Below, piece after piece: positions 18,750 through 27,927 of a stretch of 64,000 bases of DNA; the stretch's first letter is position 1, and each line of letters starts with the position of its first letter. Location: positions 1,984,001 through 2,048,000 of the forward strand of contig OY770026.1 of the NCBI GenBank assembly GCA_963669455.1, given 5' to 3'. Origin of the DNA: JAWKWH01 sp963669455. GTDB lineage: Bacteria; Pseudomonadota; Alphaproteobacteria; Rhizobiales; Rhizobiaceae. The notes under the pieces were generated by a model. The model was not told the DNA's origin, searched no databases, and worked only from the letters and a program-made list of their open reading frames with translations. The position numbers were made by a program, and so were the translations under genes.

Positions 18750-19916
18750 ATGGTGGCAGCTTCACGCGCCTATCTTGACTACAACGCCAGCGCGCCGCTG
18801 CTTGACGGCGCCAGGGCGGCGATGATGGCTGCGCTTGAGCATCCGGGCAATGGTTCATCGGTTCACGGCGAAGGCAGGGCAAAGCGCGCAATACTTGATG
18901 GCGCGCGGCTGCAAGTGGCAGCTCTGTGCAATGCCAAACCCGATCACGTGGTGTTTACATCGGGGGCGAGCGAAGCAGCCTCGATGCTGTTGACGCCGCA
19001 TTACCGCACGGGTCGTGCACCACTTGCAATCGGGCATCTTTATGTTCTGGCAAGTGATCATCCTTGCCTTTTAGCCGGCGGGCAGTTTGCTTCCGATCAA
19101 ATATCGCATGCACCGGTCGATGGTGCGGGCGTCGCTGATCTGGTTGCGCTTAAAACCCTGCTCGACGGTCATGACAAAGCCTCGGGCCTGCCGCTGGTCG
19201 CCTGCCATATGGCGAATAATGAGAGCGGTGTTGTCCAGCCGGTCAAGGAAATTGCCGCGCTTACCAAGGCAGCCGGCGGCCTGCTGGTGGTCGATGCCGT
19301 GCAGGCGGCGGGGCGTCTTGCCATTGACGTTGGCGATCTGGGGGCTGACTTCCTGATCCTGTCATCGCATAAACTCGGTGGCCCGCAGGGCACCGGCGCG
19401 ATTGTCGCGGCGTCTGACCTGGCTATGCCGGTCCCACTTATCAAGGGTGGTGGCCAGGAAAAAGGGCATCGGGCCGGCACGGAAAATGCCGCCGCGATTG
19501 CCGGTTTCGGAGAGGCTGCCCGGATTGCCGGGGCGCATTTGGAAAGCGTCGCTTCCGTCGCCACGAAGCGCGACCGGTTTGAAGCGGTTTTGCTGCGCCA
19601 CATACCCGATATTGTTATCCTGGCAGCGGATGCCAATCGTCTGGCGAACACGTCATTGTTTGTCATTCCTGGTATGAAAGCCGAAACGGCGCAGATCGTC
19701 TTCGATCTCGCCGGGATTGCGCTTTCTGCCGGATCGGCCTGCTCTTCGGGCAAGGTTGGTGACAGCCATGTTCTGGCCGCCATGGGGCTTGGCCGGTTCG
19801 GCAGTGCATTGCGATTGTCCATTGGTCCTGAGACGGGTGACGAGGAACTGGACTTGTTTGAAACAGCAGTAAAGGGGATTGCCTTAAGACGGGCGAATAG
19901 CGACCGGGCGGCCTGA
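18750..19916 (+). CDS. Cysteine desulfurase, IscS/NifS-like
   Basis: PLP enzyme removing sulfur from cysteine as a persulfide for Fe-S assembly. 388 residues, class V aminotransferase fold. The PLP Lys is in SSHKLGGPQGTGA and the active Cys in SAGSACSSGKVG, the long-loop pattern of IscS/NifS rather than SufS. It opens the suf locus, 174 bases before sufB, so the locus has two desulfurases (this and sufS). The gap before sufB may carry its own promoter. Start ATG 18750 has GGGGAGAG upstream. The gene is often labelled nifS or iscS in related genomes; the symbol is left open. Confidence 0.9.
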   Translation: MVAASRAYLDYNASAPLLDGARAAMMAALEHPGNGSSVHGEGRAKRAILDGARLQVAALCNAKPDHVVFTSGASEAASMLLTPHYRTGRAPLAIGHLYVLASDHPCLLAGGQFASDQISHAPVDGAGVADLVALKTLLDGHDKASGLPLVACHMANNESGVVQPVKEIAALTKAAGGLLVVDAVQAAGRLAIDVGDLGADFLILSSHKLGGPQGTGAIVAASDLAMPVPLIKGGGQEKGHRAGTENAAAIAGFGEAARIAGAHLESVASVATKRDRFEAVLLRHIPDIVILAADANRLANTSLFVIPGMKAETAQIVFDLAGIALSAGSACSSGKVGDSHVLAAMGLGRFGSALRLSIGPETGDEELDLFETAVKGIALRRANSDRAA

Positions 19917-20090
19917 TGATTGCCGGTTGCCGCAAACAAAACACGCTATAACTTGAATTATTTGGTTAAGAATTGCACTTTGCAACTTTCCCAAATGGAA
20001 AAAATACTTACATAGATGACAGTCCGGTAATCGGATGACATCTGTCGACAACCACCGGGCCTTGAACCTGGCGAGAATGGAGACACTGAT

Positions 20091-21614
20091 ATGCCTGCCG
20101 TGCAGGAAACAATTGAACAGGTCCGCAAAATTGATGTGGACCAGTATAAATACGGGTTTGAAACTCTTATCGAAATGGACCGGGCCCCCAAGGGCCTGAA
20201 TGAGGATATCATCCGGTTCATTTCCGCCAAGAAGGAAGAGCCGGAATGGATGCTTGACTGGCGGCTCGATGCCTACAAGCGTTGGCTGACGATGGAAGAG
20301 CCCAACTGGGCCCGCGTTGATTATCCGGACATCGACTTTCAGGATATCTATTTCTACGCCGCTCCCAAAAACCAGAGCGGGCCGAAGTCGCTTGACGAGG
20401 TCGATCCGGAACTGTTGCGCACCTATGAGAAGCTTGGCATTCCGCTTAAAGAGCAGGAAATTCTGGCAGGCGTGCGCAAGCATGATGAGCCGAGCAAGCT
20501 CGACGAGGAGGCCGGCGGCAATGTCTACGCGTCAGGCCGGGTTGCGGTTGATGCGGTGTTCGATTCCGTTTCCGTCGTCACCACCTTCAAAAAGGAACTG
20601 GCTGCGGCCGGCGTCATCTTCTGCTCGATCTCGGAAGCCATCCGCGAGCATCCCGAACTCGTGCAGAAATATCTCGCCTCTGTGGTGCCGACCACTGACA
20701 ATTACTACGCCACGCTTAATTCGGCGGTGTTTACCGACGGGTCTTTCGTCTATGTGCCGAAGGGCGTGCGTTGCCCGATGGAATTGTCGACCTATTTCCG
20801 CATTAATGCGGAGAATACCGGCCAGTTCGAGCGCACGCTGATCATTGCCGATGAGGGCTCATACGTCTCCTATCTGGAGGGCTGCACCGCACCGCAGCGC
20901 GATGAAAACCAGTTGCATGCCGCCGTGGTGGAGCTCATCGCGCTCGACGATGCCGAGATTAAATATTCGACGGTGCAGAACTGGTATCCCGGCGATGAAA
21001 ACGGCAAGGGCGGCATCTATAACTTTGTCACCAAGCGCGGTGATTGCCGTGGCAAGAACTCAAAAATTTCCTGGACGCAGGTTGAGACCGGCTCGGCGAT
21101 TACCTGGAAATATCCGTCGTGCATTTTGCGCGGCGACAATTCCCAGGGCGAGTTTTATTCCATTGCGGTATCGAATGGCCGTCAGCAGATCGACAGTGGC
21201 ACCAAGATGATCCATCTTGGCAAGAACACCACCAGCCGCATTATCTCCAAGGGGATTTCAGCCGGCCGCTCGGACAATACCTATCGCGGTCAGGTTTCCG
21301 CCCATCGCAAGGCATCTTATGCGCGCAATTTCACCCAGTGCGATTCGCTTCTGATCGGCAATGAGTGCGGTGCGCATACGGTGCCGTATATCGAGGCCAA
21401 GAACGCGACGACGAAATTCGAGCATGAGGCGACGACGTCGAAAATCTCCGAGGACCAGCTGTTTTACGTGATGCAGCGCGGCATCCCCGAAGAGGAGGCG
21501 ATTGCGCTGATCGTCAATGGCTTCGTCAAGGAGGTGATCCAGGAACTGCCGATGGAGTTCGCCGTCGAAGCCCAAAAGCTGATCAGTATTTCACTGGAAG
21601 GAAGCGTGGGGTGA
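20091..21614 (+). CDS. sufB: Fe-S cluster scaffold subunit SufB
   Basis: SufB forms the SufBC2D scaffold that assembles clusters under iron or oxidative stress. 507 residues. The beta-helix core is recognisable (SYVSYLEGCTAPQRDENQ; TVQNWYPGDENGKGGIYNF), the conserved Cys that accepts sulfur lies in the CIL/GDCRGKNSK region, and the C-terminal helical segment carries RGIPEEEAIALIVNGF. Start ATG 20091 follows GGAGACACTGAT. The usual next gene, sufC, is displaced by about 730 bases holding a GIY-YIG gene and REP palindromes. Confidence 0.97.
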   Translation: MPAVQETIEQVRKIDVDQYKYGFETLIEMDRAPKGLNEDIIRFISAKKEEPEWMLDWRLDAYKRWLTMEEPNWARVDYPDIDFQDIYFYAAPKNQSGPKSLDEVDPELLRTYEKLGIPLKEQEILAGVRKHDEPSKLDEEAGGNVYASGRVAVDAVFDSVSVVTTFKKELAAAGVIFCSISEAIREHPELVQKYLASVVPTTDNYYATLNSAVFTDGSFVYVPKGVRCPMELSTYFRINAENTGQFERTLIIADEGSYVSYLEGCTAPQRDENQLHAAVVELIALDDAEIKYSTVQNWYPGDENGKGGIYNFVTKRGDCRGKNSKISWTQVETGSAITWKYPSCILRGDNSQGEFYSIAVSNGRQQIDSGTKMIHLGKNTTSRIISKGISAGRSDNTYRGQVSAHRKASYARNFTQCDSLLIGNECGAHTVPYIEAKNATTKFEHEATTSKISEDQLFYVMQRGIPEEEAIALIVNGFVKEVIQELPMEFAVEAQKLISISLEGSVG

Positions 21615-21676
21615 TGGGTTGGACAGTCGCCATTGCGGGGTTTGTTTCGGGAGCCGATTGAAAGCGGCTTAATCAA

Positions 21677-22018
21677 ATGACCGGTTACGTCTACATGATG
21701 TCGGACAAGCCGCGTGGTGTTATCTACATTGGAGTTACCTCCAATTTGCATGACAGAATTTGGCAACATCGAAACAAGGAACAAGAGGGTTTTACGTCGA
21801 AATATAACGCAGTGAACCTTGTTTGGTTTGAGCAGCACCCAAACATCGTGCTGGCAATCCAAAGAGAGAAATCGCTGAAACGCTATGAAAGACGATGGAA
21901 AGTAAACTTGATCGAAGGCCTGAACCCCAGCTGGGTGGACTTGTATGAACAGATTGACGAAATCGAGAATGTCTACCAGCCACATCCGAACACGAAGGCA
22001 TGGAATGATTACAACTAG
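21677..22018 (+). CDS. GIY-YIG nuclease domain protein
   Basis: 113 residues, single GIY-YIG domain: GYVYMM...GVIYIGVTSNLHDRIWQH, with the catalytic Arg (LHDRIWQHR) and Glu (IQREKSLK, about residue 68-72). This is the stand-alone UPF0213/YhbQ-like type, a putative structure-specific DNA nuclease of unknown role. It sits inside the suf operon between sufB and sufC and is immediately followed by two REP palindromes. It is not part of Fe-S assembly in any known organism; insertion is the likely explanation. The ATG at 21677 lacks a strong Shine-Dalgarno. Confidence 0.85.
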   Translation: MTGYVYMMSDKPRGVIYIGVTSNLHDRIWQHRNKEQEGFTSKYNAVNLVWFEQHPNIVLAIQREKSLKRYERRWKVNLIEGLNPSWVDLYEQIDEIENVYQPHPNTKAWNDYN

Positions 22019-22046
22019 AGAGATGAAACGTGTCCCGCTACCGTCT

Positions 22047-22308
22047 TCGATGCGTGTCACTGATTGGCCGGCAGATCCTCGGGACAAGCCCGAGGATGAC
22101 GTCCGATGGATGGGTTCGTCATCCCCGTCCGTCCGACCGACATCCGCGCCGACCCGACCGTCATCCCCGCCCTTGTGGTGGGGATCTACAGGACGCCCGG
22201 CGTCGCCGATGGGGGTGGATTTGCCGGATGCCAGTCTTATGGCAGGGCCGGTCTCGATGCGTGTCACTGATTGGCCGGTAGAGCCCCGGGATAAGCCCGA
22301 GGATGACG
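22047..22308. repeat. Paired REP palindromes downstream of GIY-YIG gene
   Basis: Two 55-base direct repeats (22047-22101 and 22254-22308) match at about 51 positions. Each starts TCGATGCGTGTCACTGATTG and ends in a CTCGGGACAAGCCCGAGGATGACG hairpin. Between them lies a third REP-like motif, CGTCATCCCCGCCCTTG...GGGGATC. These are the REP sequences common in alphaproteobacterial intergenic DNA. Apart from them the 22019-22347 gap holds no gene. Confidence 0.85.
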
Positions 22309-22347
22309 GTCGTTGCAAGAACCTAAGTAGAATTTGAAAGTAACAAA

Positions 22348-23103
22348 ATGCTTGAAATTAAAAATCTCCACGCCCGTATTGCCGAGGATGGCACCGAGAT
22401 CATCCGCGGGCTTAATCTGACCGTGAAAGCCGGCGAGGTGGCAGCGATCATGGGGCCGAACGGGTCGGGTAAATCGACGCTTTCCTATGTGCTGGCCGGC
22501 CGCGATGACTATGAGGTCACCGAGGGCGATATTTTGTACAACGGACAGTCGATCCTTGAAATGGACCCGGCCGAGCGCGCGGCTAGCGGCGTGTTTTTGG
22601 CCTTCCAGTACCCGATGGAAATTCCAGGCGTTGCCACGATGGAATTCTTGAAGGTTGCCCTTAACTCGCAACGCAAGGCACGCGGCGAAGAGCCTTTGAA
22701 GGTGCCGGAACTGATAAAAAAGGTACGTGAAGCCGCGGGTTCGCTTGATATGGATTTCAATATGCTGAAACGGCCGCTTAATGTCGGCTTTTCGGGTGGT
22801 GAAAAAAAACGTGCCGAGATCCTGCAAATGAAGCTGCTGGAACCAAATCTGTGCGTGCTTGACGAGACCGATTCAGGTCTTGATATCGATGCGTTGAAAG
22901 TCGTTTCCGATGGGGTCAACGCGTTGCGCTCGCCCGATCGCGCCGTCATCGTCATCACCCACTATCAGCGCCTTCTGGAGCATATTATACCTGATACAGT
23001 GCATGTGCTCTACAAAGGGCAGGTGATCAAATCCGGCGATAAATCACTGGCGCTGACACTCGAAAATGAGGGTTATGCCGGGATCATAGGCGAGGCGGCC
23101 TGA
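22348..23103 (+). CDS. sufC: Fe-S assembly ATPase SufC
   Basis: ABC-type ATPase of the SufBC2D complex. 251 residues. Walker A GPNGSGKST, Q-loop FQYPMEIPG, signature FSGGEKKRAEI and Walker B CVLDETDSGLD are intact; the DETDSGLD form is SufC-specific. It is cytoplasmic and does not transport. sufD follows after 5 bases, so the two are cotranscribed. The Shine-Dalgarno is weak because the upstream DNA is the REP insertion, which may lower its translation relative to sufB. Confidence 0.97.
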   Translation: MLEIKNLHARIAEDGTEIIRGLNLTVKAGEVAAIMGPNGSGKSTLSYVLAGRDDYEVTEGDILYNGQSILEMDPAERAASGVFLAFQYPMEIPGVATMEFLKVALNSQRKARGEEPLKVPELIKKVREAAGSLDMDFNMLKRPLNVGFSGGEKKRAEILQMKLLEPNLCVLDETDSGLDIDALKVVSDGVNALRSPDRAVIVITHYQRLLEHIIPDTVHVLYKGQVIKSGDKSLALTLENEGYAGIIGEAA

Positions 23104-23108
23104 TCAAG

Positions 23109-24422
23109 ATGAACGTGCACACGAAAACAAACCAGACAGCTGCCGAAGAGGCCCTGGTGGCTGCATTCGGCGACCGGATTTCGCGCATGCCAGGCAATGA
23201 AACCACCATGCGGGCACGCGATGACGCCATTGAGCGGTTGAAACGGTCGGGACTGCCAACCCGCCGGCGCGAGGAATGGCATTATACCGATTTAAAGCGC
23301 ATGCTGACGCGCTTCCTGCCGGTAGCGCCGCGGCCGGACATATCCGACGCCAGAGACGGGGCATCCACCTATAAACGGCTGGTGACGGCAATGCGGCTGC
23401 CGTTTTTCAACGGGAATTTCTTTTCCGATCTGGCCGACGATATGCCTGACGGAGTGAGCGTGCGGTCGTTTGCCGAAACCTCGCAAGATGGTGGCGACAT
23501 CTCCGCATGGCAGTTTGCCCTGCCGGACGATGACGTCATCGCGTCCATCAATACCGGTTTTTTCGGTGATGGTGTCGAAATCACGGTGGCCGATGGGGCG
23601 AAACCTGTGCGCTCCATCGGTCTTGCCAATTCGTCGATTGGCGCGGAAAACAGCTTTTCTGCCGTCAGGAACATCGTTCAGGTGGGCAAGGGCGCTTCTG
23701 TTACCTTTATCGAGCGCCATATCGCGCCTGCCCAATCAGGTCACCAGACAAGCGCGCTGTCGTCGATAGAGGTTGCGGAAGGGGCTGACGTTACTTGGGT
23801 TATCGTCCAGGAAGGCGGAAAGGATGCCGATCATCTTGGCCAGTTTCGAGCCAAACTCGCCAAGGACGCCAAGCTCACTTTGTTTTTGATGAATTTCGGC
23901 GGCCATCTCGTCCGCGAAGAGATTGTTGTCGAAGTCGCGGGCGAGGGGGCTGATTTTCAGTTGCGTGGCGTCAACATGCTGTCGGAAAAAAGCCATACCG
24001 ACGTGACCATGGTGCTGGACCATTCCGGCTATGCGACCACGTCAGAGGAAATCATCCGCAATGTTGTGACCGGAAACGCAAAAGGCGTGTTTCAGGGCCA
24101 GATAAGGGTGGCGCGTGACGCGCAGAAAACCGATGCCCGCATGGCCTGCAACACGCTGTTGCTATCGGATGATGCGGAGTTTTCATCTAAGCCCGAATTG
24201 GAAATTTTTGCCGATGACGTGGCGTGCGGGCACGGGGCAACGGTGACGGAAATCGACGCCTCGCATCTGTTTTACCTGATGGCACGCGGCATTCCTGAAA
24301 AGGAGGCCCGCAGGCTTCTGGTAAAAGCGTTTTTGGCCGAAATTATCGAGGATCTGGACGATGAAGAACTGGTCGAGGCGCTGGAACAGCGGCTTGACGA
24401 CTGGTTTGCGGAGCATGGGTAA
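23109..24422 (+). CDS. sufD: Fe-S assembly protein SufD
   Basis: Partner of SufB in the scaffold complex. 437 residues. The N-terminal helical part (about 1-110, LPTRRREEWHYTDL) is followed by the beta-helix (GKGASVTFIERHIAP) and a C-terminal helix with RGIPEKEARRLLVKAFLAE, paralogous to SufB. The conserved His near the cluster-building interface is likely in GHGATVTEID. The 3' end overlaps the next gene by 8 bases. Confidence 0.96.
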   Translation: MNVHTKTNQTAAEEALVAAFGDRISRMPGNETTMRARDDAIERLKRSGLPTRRREEWHYTDLKRMLTRFLPVAPRPDISDARDGASTYKRLVTAMRLPFFNGNFFSDLADDMPDGVSVRSFAETSQDGGDISAWQFALPDDDVIASINTGFFGDGVEITVADGAKPVRSIGLANSSIGAENSFSAVRNIVQVGKGASVTFIERHIAPAQSGHQTSALSSIEVAEGADVTWVIVQEGGKDADHLGQFRAKLAKDAKLTLFLMNFGGHLVREEIVVEVAGEGADFQLRGVNMLSEKSHTDVTMVLDHSGYATTSEEIIRNVVTGNAKGVFQGQIRVARDAQKTDARMACNTLLLSDDAEFSSKPELEIFADDVACGHGATVTEIDASHLFYLMARGIPEKEARRLLVKAFLAEIIEDLDDEELVEALEQRLDDWFAEHG

Positions 24423-25113
24423 ATTCGCCTTGGTGATGGCTCACTACATCGTGGACGGGTTTCGCGTTCTACCGCTGCCGGTGACGGTTTTCCGCAACGC
24501 CGCACAACGCAATCTTGGTTTTGGTGCCGTGTTTGCCGTTTATGCCGTGCTGTTTTGCCTGCTGGCTACGACCGACTGGTTAAAGCGGCTTTGGTTTACC
24601 TCGGTTTTCGTCGAGTTAGGTGAGCCCATCGTTGCTCCTTCTGGATTGATGGCACTGGCCATTGCAGCAGATGGCATCTTATCCTTGGCGTTTTTCCTGT
24701 TTTCCGGTGCGCTTTCCTACGGCTTGGTGCTGCTTTTTCGCGGTACCGGCGGCATCAGGCAGCTCTACTCGGCCTTTCTCGTTTTGGTGGCGTTTGCGGT
24801 TTCCGCATCAATCATCGCGCTGGGGTTTGTTGTACTCGCCTACGGGTTTGCCGCATCGGCGAGCGAAGGAGTGCAAGTGATCGCGGCTACGATGTTATTG
24901 GCAGGGCCGGTTGTGTTCGGCGCCATTTCGCTGTCCTATACGATTCTTGCCATCCGCTTCGGCGGTAATCTGTCGATACCCTTGTCGTTTATTTGCGCAT
25001 TTTTGACGGTTGCCGTCACCATAGTGGCCGGTTTTGCGTTCGATTTGCTTCTCGGACGCCCCCCAATGCGTTTTGACAATCTTCTTTCTGTCTTCGTGGA
25101 CCTAATCTCATGA
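24415..25113 (+). CDS. Five-to-six-TM integral membrane protein of unknown function within suf operon
   Basis: Not recognised at family level. 232 residues from ATG 24415 (MGKFALVM), which overlaps the sufD stop by 8 bases; its own stop overlaps the sufS ATG (ATGA). Hydrophobic segments lie near residues 30-50, 75-100, 110-140, 145-165 and 180-210. Such double overlap means it is translated with sufD and sufS. It has no charged transport motif and no cysteine cluster. Role in Fe-S assembly is untested; it may be a passenger. An in-frame longer start at 24361 exists but would lie inside sufD. Confidence 0.75.
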   Translation: MGKFALVMAHYIVDGFRVLPLPVTVFRNAAQRNLGFGAVFAVYAVLFCLLATTDWLKRLWFTSVFVELGEPIVAPSGLMALAIAADGILSLAFFLFSGALSYGLVLLFRGTGGIRQLYSAFLVLVAFAVSASIIALGFVVLAYGFAASASEGVQVIAATMLLAGPVVFGAISLSYTILAIRFGGNLSIPLSFICAFLTVAVTIVAGFAFDLLLGRPPMRFDNLLSVFVDLIS

Positions 25114-26330
25114 CCTATGATGTCGAAAAAATCCGGCAGGATTTTCCGATCCTCTCACGCGAGGTTTACGGCAAGCCGCTGGTCTATCTGGACAATGGTG
25201 CGTCGGCCCAAAAACCTCAAGCGGTGATCGATGCGGTAACCCACGCCTATTCGGCCGAATATGCCAATGTGCACCGTGGCCTGCATTTTCTATCCAATGC
25301 GGCGACCGACGCCTATGAAAAGGCGCGTGAAACCGTGCGGCGCTTCATCAATGCCGCCGATATCGGCGAAATCGTGTTTACCCGCTCTGCGACCGAGGCG
25401 ATCAACACGGTCGCATACGGATATGGCATGCCCAATATCGGCGAGGACGACGAGATTATTCTCAGCCAGATGGAGCACCATTCCAACATCGTGCCATGGC
25501 ATTTCATCCGTGAGCGCCAGGGCGCTAAACTTGTCTGGTTGCCGGTCGATGATGCGGGCGATTTTCATATCGAAGAGCTGAAAAAACGGATCACCGAACG
25601 CACCAGGCTGATCGCGATCACTCATATGTCGAACGTTTTGGGCACGGTGATGCCGGTCAAGGATATCTGCCGCATCGCCCATGAGCGCGGCATCAAGGTT
25701 TTGATCGACGGCAGTCAGGGGGCGGTACATATGCCGGTCGATGTGCAGGACATCGATGCCGATTTCTATGTCTTTACCGGCCACAAGGTTTACGGCCCGT
25801 CGGGCATCGGGGTTCTCTACGGCAAGCGTGATCTGCTCGGCTCCATGCGCCCCTTCCAGGGTGGCGGTGAGATGATTGAGGATGTGACCGAGGAAAACGT
25901 CACCTATAATGAGCCGCCGCACCGGTTTGAAGCCGGTACGCCGCCGATCGTTCAGGCCATCGGCCTGGGGGCTGCGCTTGACTATGTCGAGGCGATTGGC
26001 CGTGAAAATATCGCAGCGCACGAGGCCACGCTTCGCGATTATGCCCATGGCGAGTTGGGCAAGATCAATTCGCTGCGTATTTTTGGGCATGCGCCGGACA
26101 AGGGCGCCATCGTCTCCTTTGAAATCGAGGGCATTCACGCGCACGATGTTTCGATGGTGATTGACCGGGCCGGGATTGCGGTACGCGCCGGTACGCATTG
26201 CGCCCAGCCGCTTTTGAAGCGTTTCGGCGTGACCTCTACTTGCCGGGCGTCGTTTGGCCTCTACAATACCAAGGAGGAAATCGATAAACTGGCCGAAGCG
26301 TTGGAGAAAGCGCGAGGGTTTTTCGCATGA
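25110..26330 (+). CDS. sufS: Cysteine desulfurase SufS
   Basis: PLP-dependent desulfurase supplying persulfide to the SufBCD scaffold. 406 residues. PLP Lys in FTGHKVYGPSGIGVLYG; active Cys in VRAGTHCAQPLLKRFG, the short-loop SufS/CsdA pattern that usually needs a sulfur acceptor (SufE or SufU, not in this window). Coupled by ATGA overlaps to the membrane protein before it and to sufT after it. Confidence 0.97.
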   Translation: MTYDVEKIRQDFPILSREVYGKPLVYLDNGASAQKPQAVIDAVTHAYSAEYANVHRGLHFLSNAATDAYEKARETVRRFINAADIGEIVFTRSATEAINTVAYGYGMPNIGEDDEIILSQMEHHSNIVPWHFIRERQGAKLVWLPVDDAGDFHIEELKKRITERTRLIAITHMSNVLGTVMPVKDICRIAHERGIKVLIDGSQGAVHMPVDVQDIDADFYVFTGHKVYGPSGIGVLYGKRDLLGSMRPFQGGGEMIEDVTEENVTYNEPPHRFEAGTPPIVQAIGLGAALDYVEAIGRENIAAHEATLRDYAHGELGKINSLRIFGHAPDKGAIVSFEIEGIHAHDVSMVIDRAGIAVRAGTHCAQPLLKRFGVTSTCRASFGLYNTKEEIDKLAEALEKARGFFA

Positions 26331-26722
26331 ATGATGGTGAAAACAATATGGATGACAGCCAGAGCAAAACGGCCGGCGGCCCGGCGGAAAAAGCGTCAGC
26401 CATCCCGCCGGAGGAATTGGCACGCTTGACCGATGATATCATCGCTGCGTTGAAAACGGTTTACGATCCTGAAATTCCAGCCGATATCTATGAACTCGGC
26501 CTGATCTACAAGGTCGATGTCGCCGATGACCGTTCAGTCAGGATCGACATGACGCTGACTGCGCCCGGCTGCCCGGTTGCCGGTGAAATGCCGATCTGGG
26601 TGCATGACGCCGTTGCCATGGTGGAAGGTGTGCCGCATGTGGACGTGGAAATGACCTTCGATCCGCCCTGGACACCGGACCGGATGAGCGAGGAAGCACA
26701 GATTGCCATCGGCTGGTATTGA
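26327..26722 (+). CDS. sufT: SUF system MIP18/DUF59 protein SufT
   Basis: 131 residues. An acidic, variable N-terminus (about 25 residues) is followed by the MIP18 domain with VYDPEIPADIYELGLIY and the Cys of TAPGCPVAGEMP. SufT-type proteins act in Fe-S maturation or delivery. Its ATG overlaps the sufS stop. In most Hyphomicrobiales sufA comes next; here two unknown genes intervene over about 2.1 kb. Confidence 0.92.
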   Translation: MNDGENNMDDSQSKTAGGPAEKASAIPPEELARLTDDIIAALKTVYDPEIPADIYELGLIYKVDVADDRSVRIDMTLTAPGCPVAGEMPIWVHDAVAMVEGVPHVDVEMTFDPPWTPDRMSEEAQIAIGWY

Positions 26723-26876
26723 GTGCCGGTTATGCCTCTCTTTCAATCAGAGCTACACCTGAATTGGTCAAGACACGTTCTAGATCACGCCCTCGCTTTC
26801 GGCGCCGTTTAACCTGAAACTAACCTATCTCGTATAAGCGTACCGCCAACTGATATTTGCAGGGGGTACCAGCTTT

Positions 26877-27911
26877 ATGAAAAAGCTCGCACTACTTATT
26901 GCGCTTGCCGGTGTAATGGCGCTTGCCGGCTGTTCCAGCCAGGAGACCATTCCGTCCGGAGATGCAAGGAAAACGCTCAAGGCCCGTATGCGAGGTTATG
27001 TCTCCGTTCCCGGTGTGATGATCACCAAGAATGCAGGTGCCGACTGGATTCAAAAAGCAGTCTCGGGATACCGGCCGTTGCAAGGGGACGATCTACCAAG
27101 CTCGGTAAAATCTGCTGCGATTAAAAGTGGTTGTGCCATGCCGCGTTCTGACCGGACCATGCATGTTGCCAATGTGCATGTCGGGAATAGTCCGGTTCAT
27201 TCTCCGGTGTTTGCCTGGTCAAAGAAAGAACTGAAGAAGCGAACCACCGATTTCATCAAGAAGTACAAGCGGAGAGGGGACAAGATCAAGCCGGAAGGTA
27301 ATTTCGGCGACTCCATGGGTATCGTTGATGTTGTTGTAACCGAAACATCAAAACCTGTTTATCTTGTTCTGCAGCATGAGAGTTCAACGCTGTTTAATAT
27401 TCACGCCGCCCAGAGCGCGAACATCGTGCAAATCGTGGTGATTGGCGGAACGGACGCAGCCATTGCCAACGCACCTGACGGTGTTCCCTTTGTCTTCTTG
27501 ACCGGCAAGCGGGCTGCAAATTGCAAGGCTGCACCGCGGCGTATGCCGCGCGATTATTGGCGTTTTGTCCAAAATGTGAAGGGAACATCGAACGAACATA
27601 TTCTTGACGAGAATATTGCTATGCACAGAACCTATGATCGCTGGTTCAGGCGGAATTTCAGCTTTGGAAGTGAAACTAACCTTGTCGGTATCGAAAAGGC
27701 TGCTCACGTGCTTGTCGGTCCGATGCCAGCCAACCTGGAAATGCGCGTACCGTTCCGGCCTCTGGCTGGTGCGGCGGTGATAGCAGCGCGGCAGGACCAC
27801 ATCTTCGTTGGAACAAAAAACGACTACCGGAAAAAGATAGGCAGTCAGATCAAAACGCTGGCTGAAAAAGCCGTAGGCGGGACGCTGTCGACAATAGCGC
27901 CGAAAAGTTGA
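26877..27911 (+). CDS. Lipoprotein of unknown function
   Basis: 344 residues with a clear lipoprotein signal: MKKL, hydrophobic run, lipobox LAGC with Cys19. The mature part has a basic Lys-rich region (about 110-150, ELKKRTTDFIKKYKRRG) and two conserved-looking sections, VYLVLQHESSTLFNIH and ANIVQIVVIGGTDAAIA. No family is recognised. It lies 154 bases after sufT behind a good GGGGG Shine-Dalgarno, and 16 bases before the next unknown gene, so the two form a pair. Membrane location is inferred from the lipobox. Base use looks slightly A+T-richer than suf. Confidence 0.8.
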   Translation: MKKLALLIALAGVMALAGCSSQETIPSGDARKTLKARMRGYVSVPGVMITKNAGADWIQKAVSGYRPLQGDDLPSSVKSAAIKSGCAMPRSDRTMHVANVHVGNSPVHSPVFAWSKKELKKRTTDFIKKYKRRGDKIKPEGNFGDSMGIVDVVVTETSKPVYLVLQHESSTLFNIHAAQSANIVQIVVIGGTDAAIANAPDGVPFVFLTGKRAANCKAAPRRMPRDYWRFVQNVKGTSNEHILDENIAMHRTYDRWFRRNFSFGSETNLVGIEKAAHVLVGPMPANLEMRVPFRPLAGAAVIAARQDHIFVGTKNDYRKKIGSQIKTLAEKAVGGTLSTIAPKS

Positions 27912-27927
27912 TGGAAGGAACATAGTT

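Noticed and set aside
21464..22318. 284-codon minus-strand ORF across the sufB end, GIY-YIG gene and REPs
   Set aside because: Antisense to sufB and to the nuclease gene. Its SSGLSRGS-type repeats are the translation of REP palindromes, a common false ORF in alphaproteobacteria.
25290..26423. 377-codon minus-strand ORF opposite sufS
   Set aside because: Antisense to a clear SufS; the length results from high GC third positions.
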